A stretch of DNA of 64,000 bases from Janibacter cremeus. Lineage in GTDB: Bacteria > Actinomycetota > Actinomycetes > Actinomycetales > Dermatophilaceae. Made by a program: the position numbers and the translations under genes. Positions 40,807-49,032 of the stretch are shown here, one piece after another. Positions within the stretch are counted from its first letter, which is position 1, and each line of letters opens with the position of its first letter. The notes below the pieces were generated by a model. The model searched no databases, was not told the origin of the DNA, and was given only the letters and a program-made list of their open reading frames with translations. Location: contig NZ_JACCAE010000001.1 in NCBI RefSeq assembly GCF_013409205.1, positions 2,046,001 through 2,110,000 of the forward strand, read 5' to 3'.

Positions 40807-42306
40807 GTGCCATCGACACCGGCGTCACGTCCAGTCGCGGTCAGTGACCTTGCGTTTCGTCGCCAGTTCCTACTCGGCCCCTCAGCGCCCGCGGCATTGC
40901 CCCGGTGGGTCTCCCACCGGGTGGACGACCGCTGGCAGCTCGTGGTCCACCCGGACCTGCCCTGCACACGGGTGGACGCCGACAGCCGCAGCCTCCTCCT
41001 CCTCGGTTTTGTGCTCGACCCCCGTCATCCCGAGCGGGGTGACCGCGCGATCCTCGAAGAGGTGATGCGCCGGCCGCGTCCGTTGCGCGACCTGCTCAGG
41101 CAGTTCGATCCTCTGGCCGGGCGATGGGCGGCGTTCTATCTGGCCGAGGGACGTGTCACGGCCTTCCACGATGCCGCCGGATTGCGGCAGATCCACCACT
41201 GCCGCGATCGTGACGGGGCGGTGTGGGTCGGCTCGGGAGCAGGCCTGCTCGCCCGGGTGACGGGCGCACCGGCCGATGCGAGCAGACGGGAGGAGCTGCA
41301 GCGAGCAGGCGGTCTCGCACCGGAAACCAACCACTTCTGGCCCGGGACCGCCTCCCCCTTCGTCGGTATCGATCGTCTGCTGCCCAACCACCATCTCGAT
41401 GTGGCCAGCCGCGAGGTCACCAGGTTCTGGCCGGATGCACGGATCCGTCCCGTCGACCGGACCAAGGCCGTCGCCACCTGCGGCGCCATGCTCACCGGTA
41501 CCGTCTCGGCTGCCGTTGCGCGCTACCCCTTGGCGCTGGCCATCACCTCCGGTGTCGACTCGCGCATCCTGCTGGCCGCTTCGCGCGAGCACAGGGATCG
41601 TCTGGGTTTCTACACGCTGAAGAAGACCAGCCTGGCGGCCCGGAGCGCGGATCTTCGCATCCCGCGGAGGATGCTGCGCCGTGCCGGGCTGAGGCACAAG
41701 GTCATCGCAGTCGACCCCGCGCCTGACGGCGAGGTCGTCGATGTCCTGCAGTCGACCTTCCATCCGCCCCACGCATCGCCAACGAGGTCGGCCTCGGCCC
41801 TGTCCGCCGACCCACCGATTGCCGGTGGGGAGTGGGTCACCCTCAATGGCAACGTGTGCGAGATCGCCCGTGGTTCGTACCTCGTCAGGCCCCCCGGCTC
41901 AGGCTCCCCAGATCCGCATCAGCTGGGCGATGCCACCGGCATGGGGAGTAGTGCCTTTGCCGTGAGGCAGTTCGGGCTGTGGTGCGAGGGTAGCGCCGCG
42001 GCGATCGAGGCCTCCGGGATCGATCCTTGGGACCTGTTCTACTGGGAGCAGAAGATGGGTGGGTGGCTGGCGGACGTCAGGGCCGAGTTCGACGTCGTGG
42101 AGGAGGGTGTGACTCCGTTCAACTCGCGCTCGCTCATCGAATGCATGCTCGGCGTCGACCCGGATCTGCGGTGCGCGCCCGACTATCTCTTCTTCCGTGA
42201 CCTGATCGAGGACCTGTGGCCCGAGCTGCTTCGGTACCCCATCAATCCGCCGGCCGGATCGACGGTGCTCAGGAAGCGTCTTCGCAAGATCCTCCCGGTG
42301 CCGTGA
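40807..42306 (+). CDS. Asparagine-synthetase-like ATPase lacking the glutaminase site
   Basis: Protein of 499 residues. The N-terminal half resembles the Ntn-glutaminase domain of asparagine synthetases (AGRWAAFYLAEGRVTAFHDA, AVWVGSGAGLLA) but has no Cys at position 2, so it cannot use glutamine. The C-terminal half has a PP-loop LAITSGVDSRILLAAS (adenylating site) near residue 240 and a typical late motif FNSRSLIECMLG. Standalone enzymes of this type include lasso peptide cyclases and capsule-sugar amidases. No precursor peptide, leader peptidase or RiPP gene adjoins. GTG 40807 has GGAGGAGGGG before it; GTG 40747, six bases after TAGTTC, is an alternative. Confidence 0.6.
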   Translation: MPSTPASRPVAVSDLAFRRQFLLGPSAPAALPRWVSHRVDDRWQLVVHPDLPCTRVDADSRSLLLLGFVLDPRHPERGDRAILEEVMRRPRPLRDLLRQFDPLAGRWAAFYLAEGRVTAFHDAAGLRQIHHCRDRDGAVWVGSGAGLLARVTGAPADASRREELQRAGGLAPETNHFWPGTASPFVGIDRLLPNHHLDVASREVTRFWPDARIRPVDRTKAVATCGAMLTGTVSAAVARYPLALAITSGVDSRILLAASREHRDRLGFYTLKKTSLAARSADLRIPRRMLRRAGLRHKVIAVDPAPDGEVVDVLQSTFHPPHASPTRSASALSADPPIAGGEWVTLNGNVCEIARGSYLVRPPGSGSPDPHQLGDATGMGSSAFAVRQFGLWCEGSAAAIEASGIDPWDLFYWEQKMGGWLADVRAEFDVVEEGVTPFNSRSLIECMLGVDPDLRCAPDYLFFRDLIEDLWPELLRYPINPPAGSTVLRKRLRKILPVP

Positions 42307-42312
42307 CACACG

Positions 42313-42350
42313 CCGTGCGAGTTGCGGCTCGCACGGGCCAGGTTCCTGGC
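42313..42350 (+). terminator. Double hairpin after the asparagine-synthetase-like gene
   Basis: A perfect 9-base stem (42313-42321 with 42328-42336, 6-base loop) is directly followed by a second 6-base stem (42337-42342 with 42345-42350). It starts six bases after the stop and precedes the convergent arsC, so it may terminate both strands. Confidence 0.65.
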
Positions 42351-42390
42351 TGAGGCGGAACCGGACGGGACGTGATCGGCCCTGCGAGCT

Positions 42391-42786
42391 TCACTCCACC
42401 GTGAGCGAGAGGAGCAGCCTGCGCACCCGCGCCCTGATCTCATCGCGGATGGGGCGCACGGCCGCCACGCCCTGCCCGGCCGGGTCGGCCAGGGACCAGT
42501 CCTCGTAGCGCTTCCCGGGGAAGATCGGGCACGCGTCGCCGCAACCCATCGTGATGACGACGTCGCTGGCCTGCACGGCATCGGTGGTCAGCACCGTCGG
42601 CGACTCGGCGGACAGGTCGATCCCCTCCTCGAGCATCGCCTCGTGGACGGCCGGGTTGATCGAGTCCGCGGGCGCCGACCCGGCCGAGCGCACCTCGACG
42701 GCTCCTTCGGACAGCACACGCGTGTACGCGGCGGCCATCTGCGAGCGCCCGGCATTGTGCACGCAGACGTAGAGGACGGAGCTCAT
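42391..42786 (-). CDS. arsC: Arsenate reductase, low-molecular-weight phosphatase type
   Basis: Protein of 131 residues reducing arsenate to arsenite. Phosphatase-type P-loop CVHNAGRS with catalytic Cys8 and Arg14, a second Cys pair in MGCGDACP (about residues 80-85) for the thiol relay, and the family tail GKRYEDWSLADPAGQGVAAV. ATG 42786 overlaps the stop of acr3 by four bases. Last gene of the arsM-acr3-arsC operon. Confidence 0.93.
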   Translation of the reverse strand: MSSVLYVCVHNAGRSQMAAAYTRVLSEGAVEVRSAGSAPADSINPAVHEAMLEEGIDLSAESPTVLTTDAVQASDVVITMGCGDACPIFPGKRYEDWSLADPAGQGVAAVRPIRDEIRARVRRLLLSLTVE

Positions 42787-43877
42787 CGGGTGCCCCCGGC
42801 CACGGCTTCGGCCCGCGAAGGGAGCGGGAAGCGACGTCGCAGCGCGAGGCTGACGTAGACCAGGCCCACGAGGACTGGGACCTCGATGAGCGGACCGACG
42901 ACGCCGGCCAGCGCCTGGCCACTGGTCGCCCCGAAGGTCGCGATCGCGACGGCGATCGCCAGCTCGAAGTTGTTGCCGGCGGCGGTGAAGGCGAGCGTGG
43001 TCGTGCGTTCGTAGCTCATCCGCAGCAGTCGGCCGGTGAGGTACCCGATGCCCCACATGATCGCGAAGTAGGCCAGCAGCGGCAGCGCGATCCGCGCGAC
43101 GTCCTGCGGCTGGGAGGTGATCGCCTCACCCTGCAGGGCGAAGAGCATGACGATCGTGAAGAGCAGCCCGTAGAGGGCCCACGGACCGATCCTCGGCAGG
43201 AAGGACTCCTCGTAGCGCTCGCGGCCCCAGTGCCGCTCGCCGACCCGGCGGGAGAGGTAGCCGGCCAGCAGCGGGATGCCCAGGAAGATCAGCACCGACT
43301 TGGCGATCTGCCACGCGGAGACGTCGAACTCGGTCTGCGGCAGGCCCAGCCAGCCGGGCAGCACGGCGAGGTAGAACCAGCCGAGCGCGGCGAAGGCGAT
43401 GACCTGGAAGACCGAGTTGATCGCGACGAGCACGGCGGCGGCGTCACGGTCGCCGCAGGCCAGGTCGTTCCAGATGATGACCATGGCGATGCAGCGCGCG
43501 AGCCCGACGATGATCAGGCCGGTGCGGTACTCCGGCAGGTCGGGCAGGAAGGTCCAGGCCAGGGCGAACATCAGCGCCGGGCCGACGAGCCAGTTGAGCA
43601 CCAGCGAGGACCCGAGCAGCCGTCGGTCGCCGGTGACGGTGTCGAGCCGGTCGTAGCGCACCTTCGCCAGGACCGGATACATCATGATCAGCAGCCCGAG
43701 AGCGATCGGCAGCGAGATTCCGTCGATCTCCACGGCGCTGAGCGCCTCGCCGAGACCGGGGACGACGCGGCCGAGCAGCAGCCCGGCGACCATGGCCAGG
43801 CCGATCCACACGGCGAGGTAGCGGTCGAGGGTCGACAGGCGCGCCGCTTCCGGCGCATCAGGGGTGGTGACGGACAC
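42783..43877 (-). CDS. acr3: Arsenite efflux permease, ACR3 family
   Basis: Membrane protein of 364 residues with about ten helices that exports arsenite. ACR3 markers: PIALGLLIMMYPVLAKVRYD near residue 57, RCIAMVIIWNDLACGD near residue 128 (with the conserved transport Cys) and AAGNNFELAIAVAIATFG near residue 296. GTG 43877 follows the arsM stop directly. It overlaps arsC by four bases. Confidence 0.94.
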   Translation of the reverse strand: MSVTTPDAPEAARLSTLDRYLAVWIGLAMVAGLLLGRVVPGLGEALSAVEIDGISLPIALGLLIMMYPVLAKVRYDRLDTVTGDRRLLGSSLVLNWLVGPALMFALAWTFLPDLPEYRTGLIIVGLARCIAMVIIWNDLACGDRDAAAVLVAINSVFQVIAFAALGWFYLAVLPGWLGLPQTEFDVSAWQIAKSVLIFLGIPLLAGYLSRRVGERHWGRERYEESFLPRIGPWALYGLLFTIVMLFALQGEAITSQPQDVARIALPLLAYFAIMWGIGYLTGRLLRMSYERTTTLAFTAAGNNFELAIAVAIATFGATSGQALAGVVGPLIEVPVLVGLVYVSLALRRRFPLPSRAEAVAGGTR

Positions 43878-44690
43878 TCAGCTCTCCTTGCGGGCGCGGA
43901 TGAAGGCGCTGGCGAAGGCTCCGTCCAGCGCGTCGATGATGGCAGCCAGCGTCCAGCCCTCGGGGAGGTGGTCGCCGACCATGTCGGACATGCGCTGCAG
44001 CTCCTCCCGGTCGAAGGTGCGGGTGATCTCGACGGAGGCGTCGGTGAGCCCGGCGTCGGCGAGTTTGGCCAGGTAGTCGGAGTCGAGCAGGGCCCCGGAG
44101 ACACATCCGGTCCACAGGCCGACGATGCCGCGCAGCGCATCGGGGATCTCGCGCAGCAGCACGATGTCGGAGACGGCGAAGTGCCCGTCGCCGCGCAGGA
44201 CGCGGTGGGCCTGGGTGAGGACGGCGTCCTTGTCGGGGGAGAGGTTGATGACGCAGTTGGAGATGATCACGTCGACGGACGCGTCGGCCATCGGCACCTG
44301 CTCGATCGTGCCCTTGTGGAACTGCGCGTTCTCGATCCCGGCCTCGGCCTGGTTGCGCCGCGCGAGATCGAGCATCTCGTCGGTCATGTCGAGCCCGTGG
44401 GCGGTGCCGGTCGGACCGACGCGACGGGCGGAGAGCAGCACGTCCAGCCCGCCGCCGGAGCCGAGGTCGAGGACGTCCTCGCCGGGGGCGAGCTCGGCCA
44501 GGGCAGTGGGGTTGCCGCACCCGAGGGAGGCGGCCAGGGCGGTGTCCGAAGGGGTGTCGCTCCCCTCGTAGAGACCGACGGTGATCGGGTCGGTGGTCTG
44601 GTCGCAGCACCCTCCGGCGGGGTCGAGTGAGCTGCGGGCGGCCGCGGCGTAGCGCCCGCGGACGGCGTCGTGGGTGTCCTGCTGGGTCAT
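43878..44690 (-). CDS. arsM: Arsenite methyltransferase
   Basis: SAM-dependent enzyme of 270 residues that methylates arsenite. Motif I VLDLGSGGGLDVLLSARRVG near residue 75; Cys residues expected for As(III) binding are in GGCCDQ, LGCGNP, ISNCVINLSPDK and TGCVSGALL. Start: ATG 44690 has AGGAG about eight bases upstream and gives the common N-terminus HDAVRGRYAAAAR. ATG 44717 would add nine residues but lies inside a palindrome (44706-44721) that looks like an operator. First gene of the efflux operon, divergent from arsR. Confidence 0.92.
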   Translation of the reverse strand: MTQQDTHDAVRGRYAAAARSSLDPAGGCCDQTTDPITVGLYEGSDTPSDTALAASLGCGNPTALAELAPGEDVLDLGSGGGLDVLLSARRVGPTGTAHGLDMTDEMLDLARRNQAEAGIENAQFHKGTIEQVPMADASVDVIISNCVINLSPDKDAVLTQAHRVLRGDGHFAVSDIVLLREIPDALRGIVGLWTGCVSGALLDSDYLAKLADAGLTDASVEITRTFDREELQRMSDMVGDHLPEGWTLAAIIDALDGAFASAFIRARKES

Positions 44691-44705
44691 GGGGACCACT
44701 CCTGC

Positions 44706-44721
44706 TTTGATGTCCATCGAA
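44706..44721. promoter_or_regulatory. Second candidate ArsR operator, before arsM
   Basis: TTTGATGTCCATCGAA, a near-perfect palindrome (seven of eight pairs), 16 bases before ATG 44690. Together with the site at 44747-44767 it would let ArsR control both divergent transcripts. Confidence 0.45.
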
Positions 44722-44746
44722 TCAGGTTGACCGGTACAGCGTGACC

Positions 44747-44767
44747 CTTGATTTGAAGTGTGTCAAG
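44747..44767. promoter_or_regulatory. ArsR operator in the ars divergent region
   Basis: Inverted repeat CTTGA-N11-TCAAG, the TTGA...TCAA form of ArsR/SmtB operators. Its right arm overlaps the arsR -10 box CAAGAT (44764-44769), which lies six bases before ATG 44776, so ArsR would autorepress. Confidence 0.65.
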
Positions 44768-44775
44768 ATGGCGAC

Positions 44776-45126
44776 ATGAGCGCAATCGAGTCCGTGCCCG
44801 GCGAGCGGGCCGTCACGTGCTGCGGGCTGGCCACCTCGCCGGTCTCGGCGGAGGACGCGGCCCGGCTGGCCCCGGTCTTCAAAGCGCTCGGCGACCCGGT
44901 CCGGCTGCGAATGGCCTCGATGATCGCGGCCGAGCCCGAGTTGTGCGTCTGCGACATCACCCCCGCCTTCGACCTGTCGTCGGGGACGATCTCGCACCAT
45001 CTGCGGCTGCTGCGCGAGGCCGGCATCGTCGGCTCCGAGCGTCGCGGCACCTACGTCTACTACTGGATCAACCCGCAGGCCCTGGCCTCTCTGTCCGCGC
45101 TGCTGGCGGTGACCGAGCCGGCCTGA
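44776..45126 (+). CDS. arsR: Arsenical-responsive repressor ArsR
   Basis: Winged-helix repressor of 116 residues. Arsenite-binding cysteines are Cys15-Cys16 (TCCGL) near the N-terminus and Cys57/Cys59 (ELCVCDI) in the alpha3 region. This N-terminal pair plus one later Cys is the layout of the Corynebacterium-type ArsR sites, different from the CVC-only plasmid type. Recognition helix TISHHLRLLREAG, wing ERRGTYVYYW. ATG 44776 is chosen because the numbering then matches that type and CAAGAT lies six bases upstream. It controls the divergent arsM-acr3-arsC genes. Confidence 0.92.
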   Translation: MSAIESVPGERAVTCCGLATSPVSAEDAARLAPVFKALGDPVRLRMASMIAAEPELCVCDITPAFDLSSGTISHHLRLLREAGIVGSERRGTYVYYWINPQALASLSALLAVTEPA

Positions 45127-45203
45127 CCCTGCATTTCCAGGGCCCGCGGGGCGCAGGTCGCTCAGCGACCGTGAGCCCTCGTGTGATGTGATCCCATTGA
45201 CCC

Positions 45204-46058
45204 ATGACCGACCTCGCGATCGTCGCCGCCGACCCGACCACCCTTCGTGCGCGGGTGGGCACCAAGTTCGCCTACAGCACGACGGGCGTGCGCGAGGCGC
45301 TGCTGTCCTTCGCCGTCTCGAGCGCCCACGAGGTGCTCGAGGAGGAGATCCTCGTCCACACGGGCGGCACGCAGGTCGAGCCGATCGAGCTGGTCGGCAG
45401 CCACGGCACCCGGCTGCACCTGCTCGAGGAGGTCGGCGACGGATGGCTGGAGGTCACCTACAGCGCCCTGGTGGACCTCACCCGGCCCACCGGCGAGCAA
45501 GTCGGCCCCGAGGTCACGCACGACCGATGGGTCTTCACCCGTCCGAGCCGCTACGCCGAGTCCGACCGGCTGGCGCCGATGGCCGCGCAGCTCTTCCCCG
45601 CGCAGGCCGGCGTGGCGCTCGTGCATGCTGTCACCGAGTGGGTCAACACGCACATGGCCTACATCTCCGGCGCGAGCCGCGGCACCGACGGTGCCGTCGA
45701 CTCCATCCTGCAGGCGAAGGGGGTCTGCCGGGACTTCGCCCACGTCGTCGTCGCGCTGCTGCGTGCCCTCGGCACCCCGGCGCGGCTCGTCTCGGTGTAC
45801 GCGCCGGGCCTGCAGCCGATGGACTTCCACGCCGTCGCGGAGGTGTGGGTCGAAGACGCCTGGCACATCGTCGATGGCACCCGCCTCGCCCCCCGCGAGG
45901 CGATGGTGCGCATCGCCACCGGTCGCGACGCCGCCGACACCGCCTTCCTGACCACCCGCGGCGGCCGCACGGCGTTCGACCGCCAGGTCGTCACGGCCGA
46001 GCTCGAGCGGGGTGACCTCCCCCGGGAGCGCCCACGGGCGCTCGTGCGTCTTGCCTGA
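45204..46058 (+). CDS. Transglutaminase-like cysteine protease-fold protein
   Basis: Protein of 284 residues. N-terminal beta domain (residues 15-110; LHLLEEVGDGWLEVTYSALV), then a transglutaminase core with the Cys-His-Asp triad: AKGVCRDFAHVVVALLRALG (Cys about residue 174), DFHAVAEVWV (His about 212) and AWHIVDGTR (Asp about 225). No signal peptide, so probably cytoplasmic. Such proteins often accompany alpha-E/circularly permuted ATP-grasp genes, but none are nearby. Target protein unknown. Confidence 0.85.
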   Translation: MTDLAIVAADPTTLRARVGTKFAYSTTGVREALLSFAVSSAHEVLEEEILVHTGGTQVEPIELVGSHGTRLHLLEEVGDGWLEVTYSALVDLTRPTGEQVGPEVTHDRWVFTRPSRYAESDRLAPMAAQLFPAQAGVALVHAVTEWVNTHMAYISGASRGTDGAVDSILQAKGVCRDFAHVVVALLRALGTPARLVSVYAPGLQPMDFHAVAEVWVEDAWHIVDGTRLAPREAMVRIATGRDAADTAFLTTRGGRTAFDRQVVTAELERGDLPRERPRALVRLA

Positions 46059-46131
46059 CCGGGTCGATGCTCCCTTCGCATCCCGGGTCACGGTCACGGG
46101 GACTCGGGTCGCGGCCTACTGAAGAGTAAGT

Positions 46132-46143
46132 TACCGTCCGGTA
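46132..46143 (+). promoter_or_regulatory. TACCG-TC-CGGTA palindrome upstream of the SGNH esterase gene
   Basis: A 12-base inverted repeat of the form bound by TetR-family repressors, next to TAAGTT (46127-46132) which could be a -10 box. It lies 47 bases before ATG 46190. A second hairpin (around 46151-46172) follows in the leader. No regulator gene adjoins. Confidence 0.35.
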
Positions 46144-46189
46144 GTCGAAGGCCGGTCGGCAGGAGACCGGTCGCGCCACCGGAGGAACC

Positions 46190-47245
46190 ATGCGTCACCG
46201 CTCATTGTCCATCGCCACCGCGGTTGCCGCCGCCATCGCCGGGATCGGGGTCAGCGCACCCGCGGCGAACGCCGCGGACGCGCCCCACTACGTCCAGCTG
46301 GGTGACTCCTACTCCTCGGGCAATGGCGCGGGATCCTACGCGGAGAAGATCTGCTGGCGGTCCTCGGAGAACTACGGGGCCAAGGTGGCCCGTCGTCAGG
46401 GAGCGACCTACACGAATGCCGCGTGCAGCGGCGGTGTCATCGCCGACATCCTCACCCCCCGGGACATCGGCTCCCGGAAACTGCGTACGCGGACCTTCAA
46501 GGTGCCCAAGGGCACCGTCGACGCCCGCGCCCAGTGGTTGGAGCAGGCCAAGGACGCCGAGCTGTGCGGAACACCGGCTCAGCCGGACTGGTCCTGGAGC
46601 TACGCGATCGACTCGAGTGCGGCGATCGGCAACCTCTTCACCGCGACCGTGAAGTGTCAGCTGACCGCGGCACCACAGATCGACGCGGTGACCCCGGAGA
46701 CCGACGCGGTCTTCCTGACCATCGGAGGCAACGACATCGGCTTCACGACGATCGTCACCAACTGCCTCGTCCTGCGCTCCCCGGGCAGCTGCAAGACGTC
46801 GATGGATGCAGCCAACGCCACGATCCCGCAGATGAAGGCCCGCACCAAGGAGGCCTTGGCGGCGGTGCACGAGCGCTCCGAGGGCAACGCCCACGTCTAC
46901 CTGCTGGGGTATCCGCACCTGATCAACACCGACACCTACAAGCTCGGCTCCACCTACGACGCCGGCAAGGCGCTGAGCGCGATGCAGAAGCGCGGCGACC
47001 GGGTGCAGCGGGCCGCGATGGACGAGCTGGCCGCGTCGACGCCCGGGGCCGGATTCACCTTCGTCGACGTCAAGCCGGACTGGGGCGGCTACACGCACGG
47101 CCTCGAGACGGGCGCGCTGACCGGCAACCCCAACTCCTGGCTCGTGCCCGTCCTCGGCACCGGCTACGAGTACTCCGAGTGGGTCCACCCGCGCCCCGCG
47201 GGCTGGAGCGCGAGCGCTCTCGCCCTCTACGCCGCCATGGTGTGA
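46190..47245 (+). CDS. Secreted SGNH/GDSL esterase-lipase
   Basis: Exported hydrolase of 351 residues. Signal peptide of about 29 residues (basic MRHRS, hydrophobic core, cleavage near ANA-AD). Block I YVQLGDSYSSGNGAG with nucleophile Ser near residue 41, block III TIGGNDIGFT near residue 180 and the catalytic His in EWVHPRPAGWSA near the end. Six or more Cys residues in the mature part suggest disulfides, as in Streptomyces secreted lipases. GGAGG lies seven bases before the ATG. Likely degrades lipids or esters outside the cell. Confidence 0.9.
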   Translation: MRHRSLSIATAVAAAIAGIGVSAPAANAADAPHYVQLGDSYSSGNGAGSYAEKICWRSSENYGAKVARRQGATYTNAACSGGVIADILTPRDIGSRKLRTRTFKVPKGTVDARAQWLEQAKDAELCGTPAQPDWSWSYAIDSSAAIGNLFTATVKCQLTAAPQIDAVTPETDAVFLTIGGNDIGFTTIVTNCLVLRSPGSCKTSMDAANATIPQMKARTKEALAAVHERSEGNAHVYLLGYPHLINTDTYKLGSTYDAGKALSAMQKRGDRVQRAAMDELAASTPGAGFTFVDVKPDWGGYTHGLETGALTGNPNSWLVPVLGTGYEYSEWVHPRPAGWSASALALYAAMV

Positions 47246-47291
47246 TCGAGCGCATCCAGCAGAGGACACCGGCGCGGCCCATGACGGCAAC

Positions 47292-47549
47292 GTGCTCAGC
47301 TTCGGCGTGACGCTCGGGGTGGCCGCGGTGCTCATCAACCACGTCCTCGACTACCCGGGGGCGGACCCGTCGACGCCGGTGCCGGCCTTCGCCTTCGGCG
47401 TTCTGCTCGACACGATCGTCACCTCCTCGATCCTCGTGCCGGCGATCGTCGCCGACGTCGGCGATCGGATCTGGTGGCCGGGGGATTGCCGAATGGCTGC
47501 CGACGAGCGCGAGCCCGAGGTGCGTGATCAGTCCCGGTCGGTGTCGTAG
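47292..47549 (+). pseudogene. MMPL transporter relic with internal deletion
   Basis: An 85-codon frame whose first part (VLSFGVTLGVAAVLINHVLD then PGADPSTPVPAFAF) looks like the transmembrane 8/9 region of YdfJ-type MMPL transporters, and whose second part (FGVLLDTIVTSSILVPAIVA then DVGDRIWWPG) looks like the last helix and tail of the same proteins. In intact members about 100 residues, including the second GxDYxxFL-type motif, separate these. The two ends appear fused at AFAFG/VLLD. No ribosome binding site; the 5' end abuts the esterase gene and the last 22 bases overlap the convergent deacetylase gene. Confidence 0.65.
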
Positions 47550-48853
47550 ACGTCCTTGATGTCGAGGAAGGGCGCGAGGGAGTCCGACTCACCGGAGAGG
47601 TTCTTGCGCAGCAGCAGTCCGTCGACGTTCATCCGACCCTGGCGGAGGTAGCCACCCTCCATCTGCTGCCATGGACGCGTGCCGTCGACGTTGAAGAAGT
47701 AGTCATAGCCCTCGTCGTGGAGGTACTCGTAGACCGGCCCCGAATACGGCGCGACGCCGGAGATGTCTGCACCGAAGGGGTAGATGAGCATGTCGGTCTC
47801 CCCGACGATCGGCTCGACCTCCCGCGCCCACCGCTGCTGGTCGGCCTGCACCTTGGCCAGTGACGCCCCGGTCAGCGTGATGTGTCCCCACGTGTGGGAG
47901 GCGAAGGACCAGCCGTCCTCCTTCATCGCCGTGGCGACCTCGGTGGCCTTGGCCTGCTGCTCCGCCAGGTCGTCTCGCTCGCCGTGGGAGCGCTGCGAGG
48001 TGCGGTAGCCGAGCACCCCGTCGTAGCCGGTCATCGCGACGGTGCCCTTCGCGCCCCGGTAGGAGAACTCCGGGTGCTTCTCGACGAAGTCGTCGAGGAT
48101 CGGGACCACGTCGTGCGCGCCGACCTCCTTCTGCCCGGAGCTGTCGGTGTAGACCGTGCGCACCTGCCCGTCCTCGACGACGAGCCGGTCGGGGAAGCCG
48201 TCGCCGTCCATGTACTCGTAGTAGCTGAGGTCGTCGAGCGACAGGACGATGGGTGTGGTGCCCTCGGGCAGTCGGATGGAGCGGTAGTGCATCTGTCCGT
48301 CGTCGCCGACCGTGGCGATGTCATGCGGGTCGACGAGGACGTAGTCACGCTCGAGGAGGGACTCCAGCGTGCGCGTGAACTCCGGGATGGTGGCCATGTA
48401 GTCGTCGTAGCCCTGAGCCCTGTCGTCACCGTCGAAGGCCCGCTCCGGGTCGACGACGAGGCTGTGGAAGAACAGGTGCGGGACCGGTTTGCCCTTCGGC
48501 CAGGTGACCAGCTGTGAGCGCTCGGAGCGCAGGCTCCTGGACAGCTGTCGAGCCTCCGAGCCGTCGGTGTCGGCCAGCACCTCCAGTGCCGCGCCGAGGT
48601 CGTGGCCCTCGGCCAGGGCCCGTGCCCGGGCGAGGGCCGCCTTGTCCGGTTGGTCGTCCTCGGTGGCATCGGTCGAGGGCGAAGGAGGCGTGGCCGCCGA
48701 CGAGGCCGGCGACGAGGCCGCCGACGAGGTCGACGTCGACGTGTCCTCCGGGGGTTCGCCGGCCACCGTGCTGCATCCGGCGATCACGAGCGCGGCTCCC
48801 GAGGTGAGTGCGGTGAGCCTCAGGTTCTGTCTCGCTCGCGTGCCGTGGCGCAT
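47528..48853 (-). CDS. Polysaccharide deacetylase lipoprotein (CE4 fold)
   Basis: Surface lipoprotein of 441 residues. Lipobox VIAGC (Cys about residue 27), a Ser/Thr/Ala/Asp-rich linker to about residue 75, then a NodB-type domain: first metal/catalytic Asp region PIVLSLDDLSYYEYMDGDG near residue 200, SHTWGHITL (His-x3-His) near residue 317 and LIYPFGAD near residue 358. It probably removes acetyl groups from peptidoglycan or exopolysaccharide. GGAGGA lies six bases before the ATG. The linker DNA is a GAC/GCC-rich low-complexity run (48660-48745). Confidence 0.85.
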   Translation of the reverse strand: MRHGTRARQNLRLTALTSGAALVIAGCSTVAGEPPEDTSTSTSSAASSPASSAATPPSPSTDATEDDQPDKAALARARALAEGHDLGAALEVLADTDGSEARQLSRSLRSERSQLVTWPKGKPVPHLFFHSLVVDPERAFDGDDRAQGYDDYMATIPEFTRTLESLLERDYVLVDPHDIATVGDDGQMHYRSIRLPEGTTPIVLSLDDLSYYEYMDGDGFPDRLVVEDGQVRTVYTDSSGQKEVGAHDVVPILDDFVEKHPEFSYRGAKGTVAMTGYDGVLGYRTSQRSHGERDDLAEQQAKATEVATAMKEDGWSFASHTWGHITLTGASLAKVQADQQRWAREVEPIVGETDMLIYPFGADISGVAPYSGPVYEYLHDEGYDYFFNVDGTRPWQQMEGGYLRQGRMNVDGLLLRKNLSGESDSLAPFLDIKDVYDTDRD

Positions 48854-49032
48854 GTCGTCCTCCTACGTGTGCCGGCCTCGTGGTGCTGTCCCCTGAATGG
48901 GCCGACGGGGCCATGTTGACACGCCGGTCGGTAGGAGTGTGGGACCGGGTGTCGGCGAGGCCGCCGCGTGATCGCGTCCCGCCACCCCGCTCCTGTGCTT
49001 CTTCCCGGCGCCAACGACACTTGCGCAGAGCG

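Noticed and set aside
40677..42390. A lasso peptide or other RiPP cluster around the asparagine-synthetase-like gene
   Set aside because: No short precursor ORF with leader/core layout, no transglutaminase-like leader peptidase or RRE and no exporter adjoin; the transglutaminase-like gene at 45204 is 3 kb away beyond the ars operon and is of a different type.
48660..48745. Repeating GACGAGGCC units as a possible CRISPR or minisatellite
   Set aside because: They encode the Ser/Thr/Ala/Asp linker of the deacetylase lipoprotein in frame, with no spacers and no constant unit length.
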